Positions 1 to 11,569 of a stretch of 64,000 nt of DNA are shown piece by piece. The notes beneath the pieces were generated by a model. That model did not search any database. It was not told the origin of the DNA and was given only the letters and a program-made list of their open reading frames with translations. The DNA comes from Dissophora ornata (taxonomy: Eukaryota > Mortierellomycota > Mortierellomycetes > Mortierellales > Mortierellaceae), in NCBI GenBank assembly GCA_025201705.1, contig MU616628.1:1-64000 (forward strand), written 5' to 3'. The position numbers and the translations under genes are program-made. Each line of letters opens with the position of its first letter. Within the stretch, counting starts at the first letter, position 1.

Positions 1-141
1 GGCCCCGAGGCGAGTAGAGCGAAGGCTATGGATACATTTGTGAGGATGGTTACTGTCCCTGTGGTGGGCGTCTGGAAGACCATGAAGGCGGGATCTGTCC
101 GGGACCCACACTTGACCCACACGACGCGGGCCGCACGTTAA
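1..141 (+). CDS. possible 3' end of a gene entering from the left
   Basis: Frame 1 is open from the first base to a TAA at 139-141, giving about 46 codons. The residues (..MDTFVRMVTVPVVGVWKT..) have a balanced composition, but I recognise no family. It could be the last exon of a gene that starts outside the window, or chance: an open frame of this length is not rare. No polyadenylation signal was identified after it. Confidence 0.2.
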   Translation, partial: GPEASRAKAMDTFVRMVTVPVVGVWKTMKAGSVRDPHLTHTTRAAR

Positions 142-436
142 CACAGAGCCTGCTGGGAAAGAGCCACCTGGGAACCATGGAGAGGATGGGGGGGATAGAT
201 TTCTGGTAGAGTGTGTTTTCAAGTTTTTAACACCCTGTCGAGGGGTGGCAATAGTTGCGTGGGCCCACTGGGTTAGCCCGTGGTAACGCGACTGGTTATA
301 CAGCGTTAATGTATACTTTCATTGTGAAGGGGCAGTTTTCTACAGAGGACCTTGGCTTTTAAACCAGAGAGACATGTTATTAAAAAAAAACGACAGAAAG
401 GTTTGTTGCACCGATGCTTTCCTATTTTCATTTACT

Positions 437-675
437 TCTTCGCCTTGCTTCAATCAATGGTTGCGGCTTGCCTAATTCTTTTCCTCACATCGAGGGGAAG
501 AGTGGCTGTGGCTCGTGATTGTTGCAATGATGCTTTTTTTCTTTTCTTCACCTTGCTTCAAACAATGACTGAGGCTTGCCCAATCCCTCTCCTTACATCG
601 AGGAGGAGAGTAGCTGCAGCTCGTGATGGGATTGTTGTAATAATGCCTTTTCATTTTTCATAATTTTCTTCACTG
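437..675. repeat. two tandem copies of a ~110-bp repeat
   Basis: Two imperfect head-to-tail copies occur at about 437-540 and 541-675. Each contains a 'ccttgcttcaa.caatg' start, a 'cggcttgcc.aat' core, 'ctc.catcgagg.gaagagt' and a 'ggctcgtgat..gattgtt' end followed by a T-rich stretch. A third copy is at 1440-1583. No terminal inverted repeats or coding capacity are visible, so the element class is unknown. The short open frames across these copies are chance. Confidence 0.75.
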
Positions 676-870
676 TCGAGGAGGTTGAACTCGACAAATG
701 TTACTGGTCTATCACCGCAGCCTGTTCCCACCTCGAGTCCTTTCACTTTTCGTTCTCTCACCGGACCAAGCGATTCCAGGAGCAAAAGACCATGGATCGA
801 TACTTTCAACACTTGAAAGCCGCTGTAATGAAGAGCGAAGATCTTTGCCACCATATTGGACGGAGCAGAG
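672..870 (+). pseudogene. F-box/LRR gene fragment, inverted partial copy
   Basis: Read on the + strand, this stretch encodes an LRR piece (WSITAACSHLESFHFSFS, then a stretch with MDRYFQHLK). It matches almost base for base the minus-strand sequence at about 2690-2886, with only scattered substitutions. The same segment occurs in the intact genes at 13276-15267 and 26687-28906, for example CLNLDSFQFS. It has no start, no F-box and no rest of the gene. It is therefore a dispersed relic. Confidence 0.75.
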
Positions 871-1439
871 CACCCTCTGAAGAATGGACGTAACAATTAA
901 ATACATCGCTTAATCTACAAAAGTGCTAAATCTGATAAAAGGGAGAATGTGCCATGCCCACAATCTACGCAATGGGGTATCCTCATCCCAATATCTTGTT
1001 AAACTTATCTATTTCTTGTCCCAGAGCTCCTGTATCTGCTTGCCGACATTCTAGATATCGATATCTGAGGACAGTGGCTTTGATAAAGCTTTGGTACGTG
1101 GGTGCAGGATCTGTCTGTCCTGCTTGCTTATTCCATTGGCCCACATCACGAACGCGGCAGGCCCAAGATCCTCGGGATTGGCCTTCCTCAAGACATCTTC
1201 ATTGCTGACTTTCAGACATTTTGAACCGCGTAGGGCTATCTAAAAAAAATGATGGAAGATGAGGGTGTGAGTGGTGGCAACGGTCATGGAGGATGAAGGG
1301 AGTGGTGGTAAAGAAGTTAGCAAGTATGGGTAGTCAAATAAAATTAACTCTTCGCCCTGAAGTCATGCTCCAGGAAAGTATCCAAAGGGTTGATGGTTGA
1401 TGTGTAGTTGCACTTTCATTCTCTTCTTTCATTTGTTCT

Positions 1440-1583
1440 TTCATCTTGCTTCAAATAATGACTACGGCTTGCCCAATCCCTCTCCTCATTTTGAGGAGAA
1501 GAGTAATTGCGGCTCGTGATGCGATTGTTGCAATGGGCTTTTTTCATTTTTCATAATTTTATTCGCCTTTAAATAATGAGAGT
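1440..1583. repeat. third copy of the ~110-bp repeat
   Basis: This copy shares the 'cttgcttcaaa.aatgact.cggcttgcccaatccctctcct' block with the copy at 541-675. It also shares the downstream 'ttttcatttttcataatttt' tail, so the repeat unit probably includes that tail. It stands 0.9 kb from the tandem pair. The DNA between the copies (871-1439) has no convincing gene. Confidence 0.7.
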
Positions 1584-1859
1584 GATCATAATTCATCCTA
1601 AATTCCTAACTCTTTTCTCCTTGCATTCATTGACCAAAGCGAATATATCCCATGGCCCTTGCTAGACTGGCCAAAAAAAAACAAGACAAGAGTCTCTTCC
1701 TTGAAGCCTGAAACACTCTGTCGTTCATAATCTGCCATCACCGATCTTCTAGCTCTTGTCAAGTAGCAAAAAAAAAAAAAAGATACACTTCGAAATAGCA
1801 CAGTTACCTCTTCCTCCAAAACCCATCATCGATCAAAAGAATCTCCGCGTGATATTACA

Positions 1860-3008
1860 TCAAAAGGTCGATTGCGAGTTCGCCACAAACGTCAGCAACG
1901 GCAAGGCGAGCCAGCACCGATACACTGACAGCGGCATACATGTCAGCGGATGACAAGTGGAATACGGGGCAAATATTGTCTGGAAGGTGTGTTTCTTCGC
2001 ATGCGCGTGCCCCTGTCTGTACTCCAACAACATGCCGGCTTTCACTGTTCTTTCCGCGCGCACATCCGTGGAGCAGATTCTAGGGACATCGTTTCGCCCG
2101 ATCCACACGGGCTGATCCGTCTCTGCTATTCGCTCCAAATGTTCTCCTTTGAATTGGGACTCGAAAAACCGATCCATGAAAGGACGCTCACTCCCAGAGT
2201 CAAAACTTTTCCCCACTTTCGATCTGCAATCGTTCCATGCCCTTTAGCCGCGTCAATAAACATAGCCCATCCTGCGGCCTCACAGCTTCCATGGCTCTAC
2301 AAATCGTCAAGTCCCACAGTCGAGAACAATGTGCCACAATGTATCCGAACACAATACGCGTTTGATCTGTAACATCGGCAGCGCTATCAGCATCATCTCC
2401 TTGACGGTTGCTCTGGATTGTCAATTGAAGCATCTTGAGTTGCTGATAAGCCCAGCTCCTAAATCGCGACTGTGTGAACTTGACATCAGCTTTAATACGT
2501 GACCGACATTTTCTTTCGACGCAAAGAAGCTCCGCACGGTAGATCTTTTTGGGGGTGATCAGATGCTTCAAATCTTGTGCAGCACATGAATAGCGGTGTT
2601 GCGATCGGACGAATGTAGAAACATGAAAGGATGGAATAGCCGAAACGCTGGAAACGGTCTCGAGCTCCGTCAAGGGTTAAATAGGATCCTGCCCCGCCCA
2701 ATATGATGGCAAAGATCTTCGCTCTTTACTACAGCGACTTTCAAGTGTTGAAAGTATCGATCCATGGTCTTTTGCTCCTCGAATCGCTTGGCCCGGTGAG
2801 AGAACGAAAAGTGAAAGGACTCGAGGTGGAGACAAGCTGCGGCGATAGACCAGTAAAATGTGATGGAATCTATCTCCTCGACAGCATCACCGTCATCGCC
2901 ATCAACCATGTTCGCCACCGCTGATGGCGCAAAGAGATGCAGAATCTCAGGCAGTCGTATTCGGGTTTTATCCAACGAGAGACAGAACCATATCCGCCTC
3001 TCCCACAT
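1860..3008 (-). pseudogene. decayed F-box/LRR gene (13276/26687 group)
   Basis: Two or three minus-strand frames carry family segments in the right order. At 3008-2670 is the LRR piece around SITFYWSIAAACLHLESFHF. At 2673-2200 come a piece resembling the middle of the 13276 gene and then RIVFGYIVAHCSRLWDLTI with GLCLLTRLKGMERLQI. These match RIMFGYIAKACPDLEELTI and GMCLLSKLEKLERLTI of the 13276-15267 gene. The piece at 2216-1860 follows in another frame and is barely recognisable. The F-box end is absent and the pieces are separated by stops and frame changes, so I call it a pseudogene. A rescued multi-exon gene is possible but no splice signals make it coherent. Confidence 0.7.
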
Positions 3009-3209
3009 CGCCCTTCGGTCTGGGCAACATGACGACCGGCCTCCCTCTTAGAAGATCAGGGACGGGTCAAGCGGCTCCAGGAACAGCGTTGCGTATATTA
3101 ATGATATATAAAGATAGTCTAATGGTTCTGTCTCTCGTCGGAGAACAGGCTCATGTCTTCCTGCGAGTCGACATGGCCAACCGTTCTGCATTCTCAACTT
3201 TTGTTGCTG

Positions 3210-4768
3210 TCACAGCGAATTGTCATATACGGCGATGCCTCTATCTGTGAACATCTTCTTGAGCTTCAGCATCTTGTCCTCCTCTACATGCAACCGTCCC
3301 GTAAAGTGACGCAACCGAGGCAAGTTCTCTACGATCCACAGCACATCCTCCTCCGCCATCCACTGATCTCCCTTGACCCAAAACTCCTCCAGCCATCTCA
3401 TTCCCACCAAAAGACCCAACCCGGCTCCCAGGCGCAAGTCCAGCGTCCTAGAAGACTGCGTTGACGCTTTTTCATTATTTACGGCCAATCTCTGGATATG
3501 CGTCATGATCGACAATTGCTTATAAACAGCATGTTCTTGTTCAAGGAAATCCGGGTCCTCAACTGACTGATCGACATCGATGTTAACACCGAGACTCCTC
3601 ATACGACGGCAGATCCATGGCCGACCGTGGACGATATCGGACATATAGAACGACCGTCCCGCGAAGCAGACCTCGAGCACTGGACAGGATGACAGGATAG
3701 TTTGGACCATGGCGCTCGTGACACCGAGGCAACGGTTGAGGTTCAGCTCCCGAATGGAATCAAAGAACCCTCGCTGCTGCATCGACCTGAAAGCCTGGTC
3801 TCCAAATTCTGAACGGGGAACACGGAACAAGATGAGCGGTTTCGAAAGCAAATCGAGGATACGCGCCAGATTCTTATCTAGCATGAAAGCGGAAGGTCGG
3901 ATATCGAGCGAGTCCAGATCAGGCCAGCTGTTGAGGGAAAGACCCTGACAAAAGGCGTTCAGGGCCTTGTCGTCGATTTCGCTACCTGACCAGTGCAGTG
4001 ATCGGAGATTTGGGATCCGTCGCAGGAACCAATTTATAAAGTCTTCAGAAGGGAGGTGCTGTATATTAGAGCATCGGAGATGCAGAACTCTGGACATGTC
4101 TGAGGCCTTGAAATCCGGAAGCGCAGATTCTGCAGTCATTTTGAAAATGATGCCGTACATTTCCAGTGTCCTGGCTGTACTACACGCTCTCCAGAACGAC
4201 TGCAGCTCGAACAAAGTCACTTCAGCGTTCCTCATGGTTAGACGTTCATTACGGGTACATTCGGCGATCGCGTCCCAAAAGCTATTGATGGAGGGCGACG
4301 TAGTCTGCCTAAAGTTGATGGTGATATTTGTTAAGGTTGAGCTATGGGTCTTGATGAGTCCTGCGATGTCGCTAAAGTAGACGGCCGAGGAATTGGGGTG
4401 GAAGAACGCAACTGTTTGTAACTGGCATCTTTGAGGCTGGCTTGTTGGGCCTTCCTGTGGATCCACGGCACGAAACTTGTGCTCGTTAGATTGCGTTCCG
4501 AGTTAGATATTCAGAAGGAAGGAAAGCGCTGACGGAAGCTCAGATGGCGGACCACGTGTTGGTAACGGGAGAGAACGTCTCCAACAGGGTATGATTCGTC
4601 TGGGAATGTGCTGCTGCTGAAGATGGATATCTTTTCATACAGCAGGGTCATAAAGACTAGATGCCAGGAACGGCATACTCTGGCACAGCAGACCAAGTCT
4701 CGCCGCCGCTCAAAGAAGGTGCCGATGCATTCGAGGATCTCGGTGGGAGGATTCTGCACATTCATCAT
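3210..4768 (-). CDS. F-box/LRR protein, two-exon model or frame-broken gene
   Basis: The N-terminal part (ATG at 4768) carries an F-box, PPTEILECIGTFFERRRDLV followed by CCARVCRSWHLVFMTLLYEK. The C-terminal part is an LRR array that ends with the family signature EDVLWIVENLPRLRHFTGRL. The two parts are in different frames. Stops in both frames (4511-4513 and 4503-4505) mean a single indel cannot join them. A GT-AG intron at 4533-4451, which contains two CTAAC-like branch sites, gives a continuous 491-residue product. Its donor (GTCAGC) and acceptor (GGAAG) are weak, so a damaged gene is the alternative. Proposed role: SCF substrate receptor, inferred from the F-box. Confidence 0.75.
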
Positions 4769-4843
4769 GAGGTAGAGAGATGGTGGAGAGAAGTCCACTA
4801 CGCATAGCCCCACAAATATGAACATGCACAAAGCACAGCCCAA

Positions 4844-6775
4844 TCCAGCCAGAATAGACTAACAGACCTGCCATTGAGTTGCTCAACATTTATGTCATTC
4901 AACAGGAATGCAGAAGCTCGCCTTAGATCAGATGGGCAGTCGGAGCCTTTACCCGAATGAACAGATCTCCAGCAATGTATTCGCGTCTGCAGGCCCCAGT
5001 CTTTCGCGCGTCGCTCTGACCCGTCCGAACCCCACTCCATATGCGCTCCTTAATAACATCTTACGGCCTCTTTGATTCCAATGGCAACGGGGACGCGATA
5101 AACACTGAGGTGGACGGACTATTCCCCGCTACCCTTCACCACTACAGAAGAAACTCTACCGTCATCCACAGGATACATGCCCCGGTGTCACTTCTGTCTT
5201 GCTATCCACCCATGTTCCATATCGCTGACATGAGCTGTCTCTAGAGCGATTATAGCCCATGTCTTCTGTAGACACCGCCATCTCATCCTCGATCTCGCCT
5301 TCAATCTCGTCTTCAACCTCACAATTGGCTTTATCTTTTACGCACAGCTTTCGTGTGCGATCTATGCGGAATTAATCGCGACGAGTTCTACGTTGGTGAC
5401 CTTGTTGAACATTCTTAGTAACTCAGCATTCAGCTGCTCATACCAAAAGTGCGAGATCATCTCGAATGTCCCTCTAACTCCTCTTAGTCAGAGGGACAAC
5501 TCTCACCATTAGGTTTACTAGTTGCTCTGCCTAAGGTTTTTCTCGACACCATTTATAGGCCATCTGTGCTTTCTTGCAAGCACAGGAATATATAAAAAGA
5601 ATAATGTTCAAGATAGCACACCCTTGAGCAAGCAAGTGATGTCTCAGCTCCGCACGCGACGCGATAGTCTATGTATGCCAAACATTCGATATTTTTATTG
5701 TCAGTGCACAGAGGCGAGAGCCTCGTTTGTGAGTGATACCATAAGCACCTACCTGCTTTATTTACTCTGCAAGGAGAGCTCTGGGAGATCATGAAGAGAC
5801 TCATGGCATTTCACCCACAAACCTTGCGTAAATTCGTAGATCCCGTGCCAAACCGTCGATGGTCTCTGTGTGGGAAGATTTTTTGGGAAACTCCTTTCTT
5901 TCTCGTAGGCTGGCGCCAACTTCACAAGGTACACAGTGTTGATGAGTGCCGTCGTCCAAGAGTTCTGTCCGTTGCTACCTTTTCACTTGAAGCATTAGTG
6001 GTGGATTATAGATTCTCGGTATACAACGTCCGTCTTTATTGTGCTTGCAGACGGAGCACTGGAGAGCAGCCAACCAAAAGTATGAGCGTAATAAAACCAA
6101 GAGAAATGCGTGTTCACAGCATCACATCAAGTACACACCACGCAATGGTGCAGCATTGGGTCAGTTGGCGCGTCTTCATAGGATGCTCAACAGCCAGCAC
6201 GACAGCAATACGTAAGGTGTCCAGTATTGTATCTATCCACTCGAGTTGCGGAATAGATGGGCTGCTGTCAACCTTGGTTCAGTTTCATATGCTTTGATCG
6301 TTGGGGAGTGAACAGTGATGATGAAGGTGGATACAAAATATATTACACGGGATTGGGTGTGCTGCTGGATGGATCTTCAGGTGCATTTTGTCGGCCGTGG
6401 TACTCCGCCGTTGTCGGGGAGGGTCAATCGGCTCATATTTCAGCGTTCGTATTTTTAACTTTCAGCAACCCAGTTGACGCTGGGGAAATAAGGTTAACAT
6501 TCTTGCACCAAAAAAGAAGAGGATCCCTTAGTCTACTGTCCCTGATAGAGCAGCACCAATGCGGCTCTATTGCATTAGTGTACATACATGCATATTCACG
6601 AGGTTAGCACACACACACTCTGTAGCAGACTGATACTAATTGGTTGTGGAGACATGCGCATAAATACAAGTGCCACGCCCCTTTTGCTCCTTACGCCTCA
6701 CGCCCCTTCCCTTCCCCATTTTTTTTTTTTTTTTTTTTTTTGTAGATTAATATTCCTCTCCCACATACCCTACCC
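4844..6775. other. 1.9-kb intergenic region
   Basis: I see no supportable gene. The longest open frames (for example 5791-6297 on +) lack family motifs, splice logic and coding-like composition. Near the right end is a T23 run at 6719-6741 followed by TGTAG. That is a good 3' splice site 30 nt before the ATG of the next gene, so a 5'-UTR intron is possible. Confidence 0.5.
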
Positions 6776-8720
6776 ATGTCGTCACATTCCGGCCAATTCC
6801 ACCCTCCTGACACCCAAAAAACAACAGCCTCAATGGAGAGACCATTAACGGTTCTTATTGTAGGCGCAGGCATAGGCGGCCTCACACTGGCCCTGCTGCT
6901 CGAGAAAATCGGCATCGAATACGAAATCTTTGAAAGAGCACCGATGGTCAAGCCCCTTGGTAAAGAGCGGCTGGTCCGTCACCCTAGACAATGCTGTTAT
7001 CACCTCGGCTGTACGCTGCATGTACAGCACAGATTCTAACACGCCCACATACTGAACTGCTTCATCGGCGAGAAATAGGTGCAGCAATGAGCATCGGCCC
7101 AAATATTCTCCCTGTATTCGAGCAACTTGGCATTGTTGACGAAATCATGAAGATCTCGTTGCCTGGCAGGAGGATGGAGGTCTTCAACGAAAAAATGGAG
7201 CTCATCGGAAAGACAGACAACACCGCGTTTATCAAAGAGAAGTATGGCAACACGAAACAAAAAACTACAATGGGGTCGGGATAAAGATTCCAATCAGCCA
7301 ATTGATTTTTCAATTTGTGATATTTCGTAGAGCTGGATACCCCCCCGTCATGTTTAGTCGTCCCGATCTCTACAACTTGCTGTTGTCCAAGATTCCTGCC
7401 CACAAAATACTTTATGGCAAGAGAGTACTCTCTGTCGGCCAAGGCGACACGGGAGTCCTCCTCCGGTGTACAGACGGCAACACCTATCAAGGAGATATTC
7501 TGATCGGTGCAGATGGAGCCTACAGCGCAGTTCGACAAAGTCTTTACGACCGACTTCAGAAAGAAGGAAAATTACCAAAGAGCGACACACAGTCATTCAA
7601 TACTGGGTACTCTTGTATGCTCGGCACGACACTGCCACAAGACCCCGAAAAGTACCCGATTCTGAAGGACGACTTTGCAAACTTTGCCGTCGTCGTTGCC
7701 GACAGCAAGCCGCATTCTGTAGGTTCTGAAATCATGTTCACCTCAAAAAACTCTCTACTTCCTTTTTGCTACAAACGCAACATTTCCATTTCTTGCGTCT
7801 TAACATATATCGATGCAACGAAATAGTGGACGATCATCCAAGTGCCAGGAAACAGGATATGCTTCGGCGTTGTTATTCAACTGAAGGACCAAGAAAAGGA
7901 TGAGACGTTTCGTAACTCGGAATGGAACCCCCATTCGCTCGATTCATTGATTGAGGAGGTAGCACATCATAAAGTCCCCTTTGGGGGCACTCTCGGCGAC
8001 CTGATCAATGCCACACCCAAGGAACTGATCTCAAAGGTCTATCTGGAGGAGAAACTGTTTGAAACGTGGACCTATGGGCGTATCGCGCTGATGGGCGATG
8101 GTATGTCTCGGTTCTCTAGTCTATTCCATTGTGGTACAGCACAGGAGGGACCATGGGACTCATCATGCATATTGTTTTTCTTTTTTTTAACAGCTTGCCA
8201 CAAGATGCTGCCGAGTGCAGGTCAAGGTAACGCACGCATGTCTGCAATCCCCGTCAGAAAAGAAAATACGGGGGTACGAAAAGGACTAACACGAGATTTT
8301 TGTTAATTTTCAGGTGCCATCAATGCTATGCAGGATGCAGTGATTATTGCCAATTGTCTCTACGATCTCAAGTCCACGTCACATAGACACATCGAGCTCG
8401 CCCTGGAGGATTATAAAGCTCAACGCTATACTCATGCTAAGAAGCAAGTCAAAATCAGCTCAACGGTGGGCAAAGTCCTCTACGGCCAGAAGTGGATGGA
8501 GAAGTTTGTGCGCAAGGCTGTCTTCAACTGGCTTCCCACAACCTTTGAGGAACGGAGTTTCATCAAGTCTGTTGAATATCGGCCGCAGCTAACATTTCTA
8601 CCGTTCATCGATAACCCGAACAACATGCCCATATTGCCCCAAAAGATGTCAAAGCGGTATGCAGAGGAGAAAAAGAGAAAGGAGATGGAGGGAGAGATGC
8701 AGGGAGTTATCACAGTATAG
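6776..8720 (+). CDS. FAD-dependent monooxygenase, six exons
   Basis: Exons: 6776-6959, 7079-7241, 7331-7718, 7827-8100, 8194-8226, 8314-8720. They sum to 1449 nt (482 aa), and every junction has GT..AG ends. The protein has the three fingerprints of group A flavin hydroxylases. These are the Rossmann loop VLIVGAGIGGLTLAL with an acidic end (YEIFER) near residues 24-52, the DG motif GADGAYSAVRQSL, and the GD motif GDACHKMLPSAGQGA, which is split between exons 4, 5 and 6. PDLYNLLLSKIP is also typical. Such enzymes use NAD(P)H and O2 to hydroxylate or epoxidise aromatic or isoprenoid substrates; the substrate here is unknown. No C-terminal membrane segment is seen. Met20 at 6833 is an alternative start, just before the Rossmann strand. 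The neighbours are F-box genes, so there is no biosynthetic cluster context. Confidence 0.93.
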
Positions 8721-8805
8721 CAAGACTGGAAAGTTTGCCATCTGACTAATAAAATTGTAAATTGAGTTTATTGTACATAGTACACAGCAAAGGAACAGCT
8801 CTTCA

Positions 8806-10161
8806 TTACACTTGACGCTGTGGTGTGAAATGGCTCTGCAAACACATTCGATCGTATTCCTGCAGACAAGTTAGCCATTGCAATCGCCTCAACAGAACTT
8901 CCTTGCGTCTTAGAAGTTCCTCTGTGCTTAAAGATAGACCCCCTTCTACAAGGACGCTTCCGATCTCAAAGGACTTCAAGTTCGGACAGACCCAAGGCTT
9001 GAGACGGTTCTCGGTATGCTCCTTTACTATCTCTCCTTCCGGCGTGTCTCCGATAAGATCATTCATCCATATAACTCGCCCATAGAACAGCGTCAGATGT
9101 GGACATTTTGTGAGGATCTCCTGCGTCATCGTGGCATCAGTTTCGAGGCAGTTTTGCAGATCGAGCACCTTCAGAGTAGTAAAATGTGGTCTCAGTGCTC
9201 TAAATGCGCCCGATGAGAATCCTGAATAACCTGCCGCCAGTTTGATAACGCAGTTGATCGACTTTAGCATGGTGGCCACGTCGTGATCATGAATGTCCTT
9301 GCCCGACATGTAGAGTGTGTCGAGTTTGGGCCAAAGCAAATCCGATCCAGAGGACTGAATCATTTCCAGACATGCACGCGAGGTAAACGTCCGTGATGGC
9401 GGGGCCCAGTCCAGACTCCTCATGTTGGAGCACTGTTGCATCAACTCCAATTGCTTGATCGTGTCCAAGTCGTCCCCGATCCTCAATCCCAAATGACGAA
9501 CTTTTGGGAAAAAGCCTTTTGTCTCATTGTGCTCCTTCTTCTCGCCCCTATGTGCAGCGGAGGTCATGGCGACGGTGGGAATATTGAGGTCGATCATAAA
9601 CATGACCGAGTCCAGTCGCAGCCAACTTGCATTCGCACATGCCCTCCAGAACGCGTTCGGGTCTCCCAGCTCTTCGTGCTCAATTTTAATGTTCATCACC
9701 TCCAACTTCTCGAGTTGCGGACATTGAGCAATAGCGTCCCAGATTAGGTTCTTACGCGAGGGCCAAAGGCCACTAATGGTGATGAGTTTCAAGTGGGCGC
9801 ACGAGGACCGGATCAGTCGAACAAGGCGCTCTTGATTGCTTATTTTGGCACTCTGATCGAATTTTATGCGTGGGCCGGACATGCCCCGTAGTTCGAGGCG
9901 CTGGAGGCGAGGGTAGGCGACATTGAGCGGAACCGAACAGAAAGGCAGTGTGCATGAGAGGTCCCGGATATGCAAGGCATTCTTCTGGAGAGCGTCGAGG
10001 GGCGGGGAGGCAAAGGTATGGATCGCCATGGTTTCGTAGAGGAGTGGAGTGAACGACTCGTTGAAGGAGCGGGAGACTAGGCACAGGGCTGGAAGCGAGG
10101 AGCGCAGGGCAAAGTGACCGATCAGAGTCCGGATCTCGGGCAGATCGAGGGCTTCGTGCAT
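8806..10161 (-). CDS. F-box/LRR protein, C-terminally short
   Basis: This is an intronless frame of 451 aa. The F-box is at residues 5-45 (LDLPEIRTLIGHFALRSSLP followed by ALCLVSRSFNESFTPLLYET). Degenerate LRRs follow, including WDAIAQCPQLEKLEV, FWRACANASWLRLDS and CPHLTLFYGRV. The end, near RRLQWLTCLQEYDRM, matches the point in sister genes (11570, 3210, 60701) where about 70-100 further residues follow, including the W.(V/M)..WP.L motif. That tail is missing here. The stop codon lies only 85 bp from the stop of the FAD monooxygenase, so the two genes are convergent. Likely an SCF substrate receptor; the truncation may change or abolish substrate binding. Confidence 0.88.
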   Translation of the reverse strand: MHEALDLPEIRTLIGHFALRSSLPALCLVSRSFNESFTPLLYETMAIHTFASPPLDALQKNALHIRDLSCTLPFCSVPLNVAYPRLQRLELRGMSGPRIKFDQSAKISNQERLVRLIRSSCAHLKLITISGLWPSRKNLIWDAIAQCPQLEKLEVMNIKIEHEELGDPNAFWRACANASWLRLDSVMFMIDLNIPTVAMTSAAHRGEKKEHNETKGFFPKVRHLGLRIGDDLDTIKQLELMQQCSNMRSLDWAPPSRTFTSRACLEMIQSSGSDLLWPKLDTLYMSGKDIHDHDVATMLKSINCVIKLAAGYSGFSSGAFRALRPHFTTLKVLDLQNCLETDATMTQEILTKCPHLTLFYGRVIWMNDLIGDTPEGEIVKEHTENRLKPWVCPNLKSFEIGSVLVEGGLSLSTEELLRRKEVLLRRLQWLTCLQEYDRMCLQSHFTPQRQV

Positions 10162-11569
10162 CTCGATGGTGGTGTCGCAATGGAATGAGTAGGGAAGATG
10201 AATGGCAGATGAAGGAATGCGATGGGCGAGCGCACTTGAGGCGGGGACCCTGCAGTTTCTAACTTTCTATCCCGTCGTGAAAACAGGTTATCTTGTTGCG
10301 TGTCCGTTCGCATTTGTTTGCATTCGATCTGATCAGTATGGCAAGAGCAACAGGCCCACCTGTCGAAGAGATCCTCCCTGTCTTTGTTCCGTCGTGCATC
10401 AGACATGCGTCCTGAATTTGCTAGGGACTTCAGCCACATTTAAACGACTCGATCTCCCCCTTGAACACAAGGACCTCGATTATCTCTTTAGCAGTTTAGC
10501 AGTTTGAGGTTCATTATTGTGTCTGTCACGACGCCGGATCACATCTCTCGGAATCGAAGACCGACTGCTGATGCTGTCGCAGTTCGTGTCCTACTGCTCT
10601 GATCGTTAGATGAGGCTGCGACCCGCTGACGCGAGTATGCTTGATGCCAGCTGGACAGCCGAGAGTTTATGAGAATCATTGAGCGAATAAAAGAATAAGA
10701 AAGTTAAACTTTGGAAGCGCCACCAAATTGACAAGGTACTTTCGTGTCGCTGCAATCCTGGCACAAGGCGGATGTATTTATTGATTGGGAATACGGTATA
10801 CATTATTATTGTATGATTCCTGGTGTGCAACATGGCCAAATGGGGGATCTTGGGATTCATTAAGCGCGGCAAGTTAGAGCATGTTTGGGTCGCAATAACT
10901 CTGGTCTTCAAGATAGATCGTGTCTGGGTAGTAACTCTTTGTTCTCTGGCTGGGCCATCCCGGCTGAAGAGGCTATGTCCGTTGATTTATTAACGCCGTA
11001 TGGCCCGGCAATTCTGCCTGGTGCACCAACATTGGCCTGTCCATCTCATACTGGGTAGATTCGTCGAGCAAGACCTTGCCACTAGATGGAGGGATTACTT
11101 GGCCCTGAGTCGGTCACGGTACGGATTGAGGGCAGTCAAGAGGGTTACCATGCAGCCGTGTTTGGAGCGTTGGAGTGGCATGGTCTATGGAGTGAAGTCA
11201 GCTGAACAAGAAAATGGAGGCGTTGAAGACTGAATGAGAAGAGACGTTGTTGGAGAAGATGAGCCGTGTGGTATTCTGTCGCGCGAGTGAAGCATGATCT
11301 GGTGCTGCACAGTGGTAGGAAAGAAAGAAAAGACGAAAAAAAGAGATCGCAATACAGAGTGCCGCGAGGTCTGACATCAGTGTGGGTCCTAGAGTTTTTG
11401 ACGGACAGCTCCCCCATCGAAGAAAGCCTTCGATGACAAACAAAAGATCTGTGCCATGGTTCAGCCTCTGTTATGGTTAGTCTATTTCCATCTTTGGAAT
11501 TTTAAGTTGTGCTCAAACCACCTCGCGATTCAATCAATCACTCGGCCCATTCGCTCATCCTCTCATTAC
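10162..11569. other. 1.4-kb divergent intergenic region
   Basis: It lies between the starts of two F-box genes that point away from each other, so it should hold both promoters. No coding relic, tRNA or clear repeat was found. Short open frames here have no family features. An in-frame upstream ATG at 11456 would extend the next gene by 38 residues, but those residues are unlike the start of any relative. Confidence 0.5.

Noticed and set aside
5791..6607. Open frames of 168 and 116 codons on +
   Set aside because: Composition is random, there is no domain, and the frames overlap each other.
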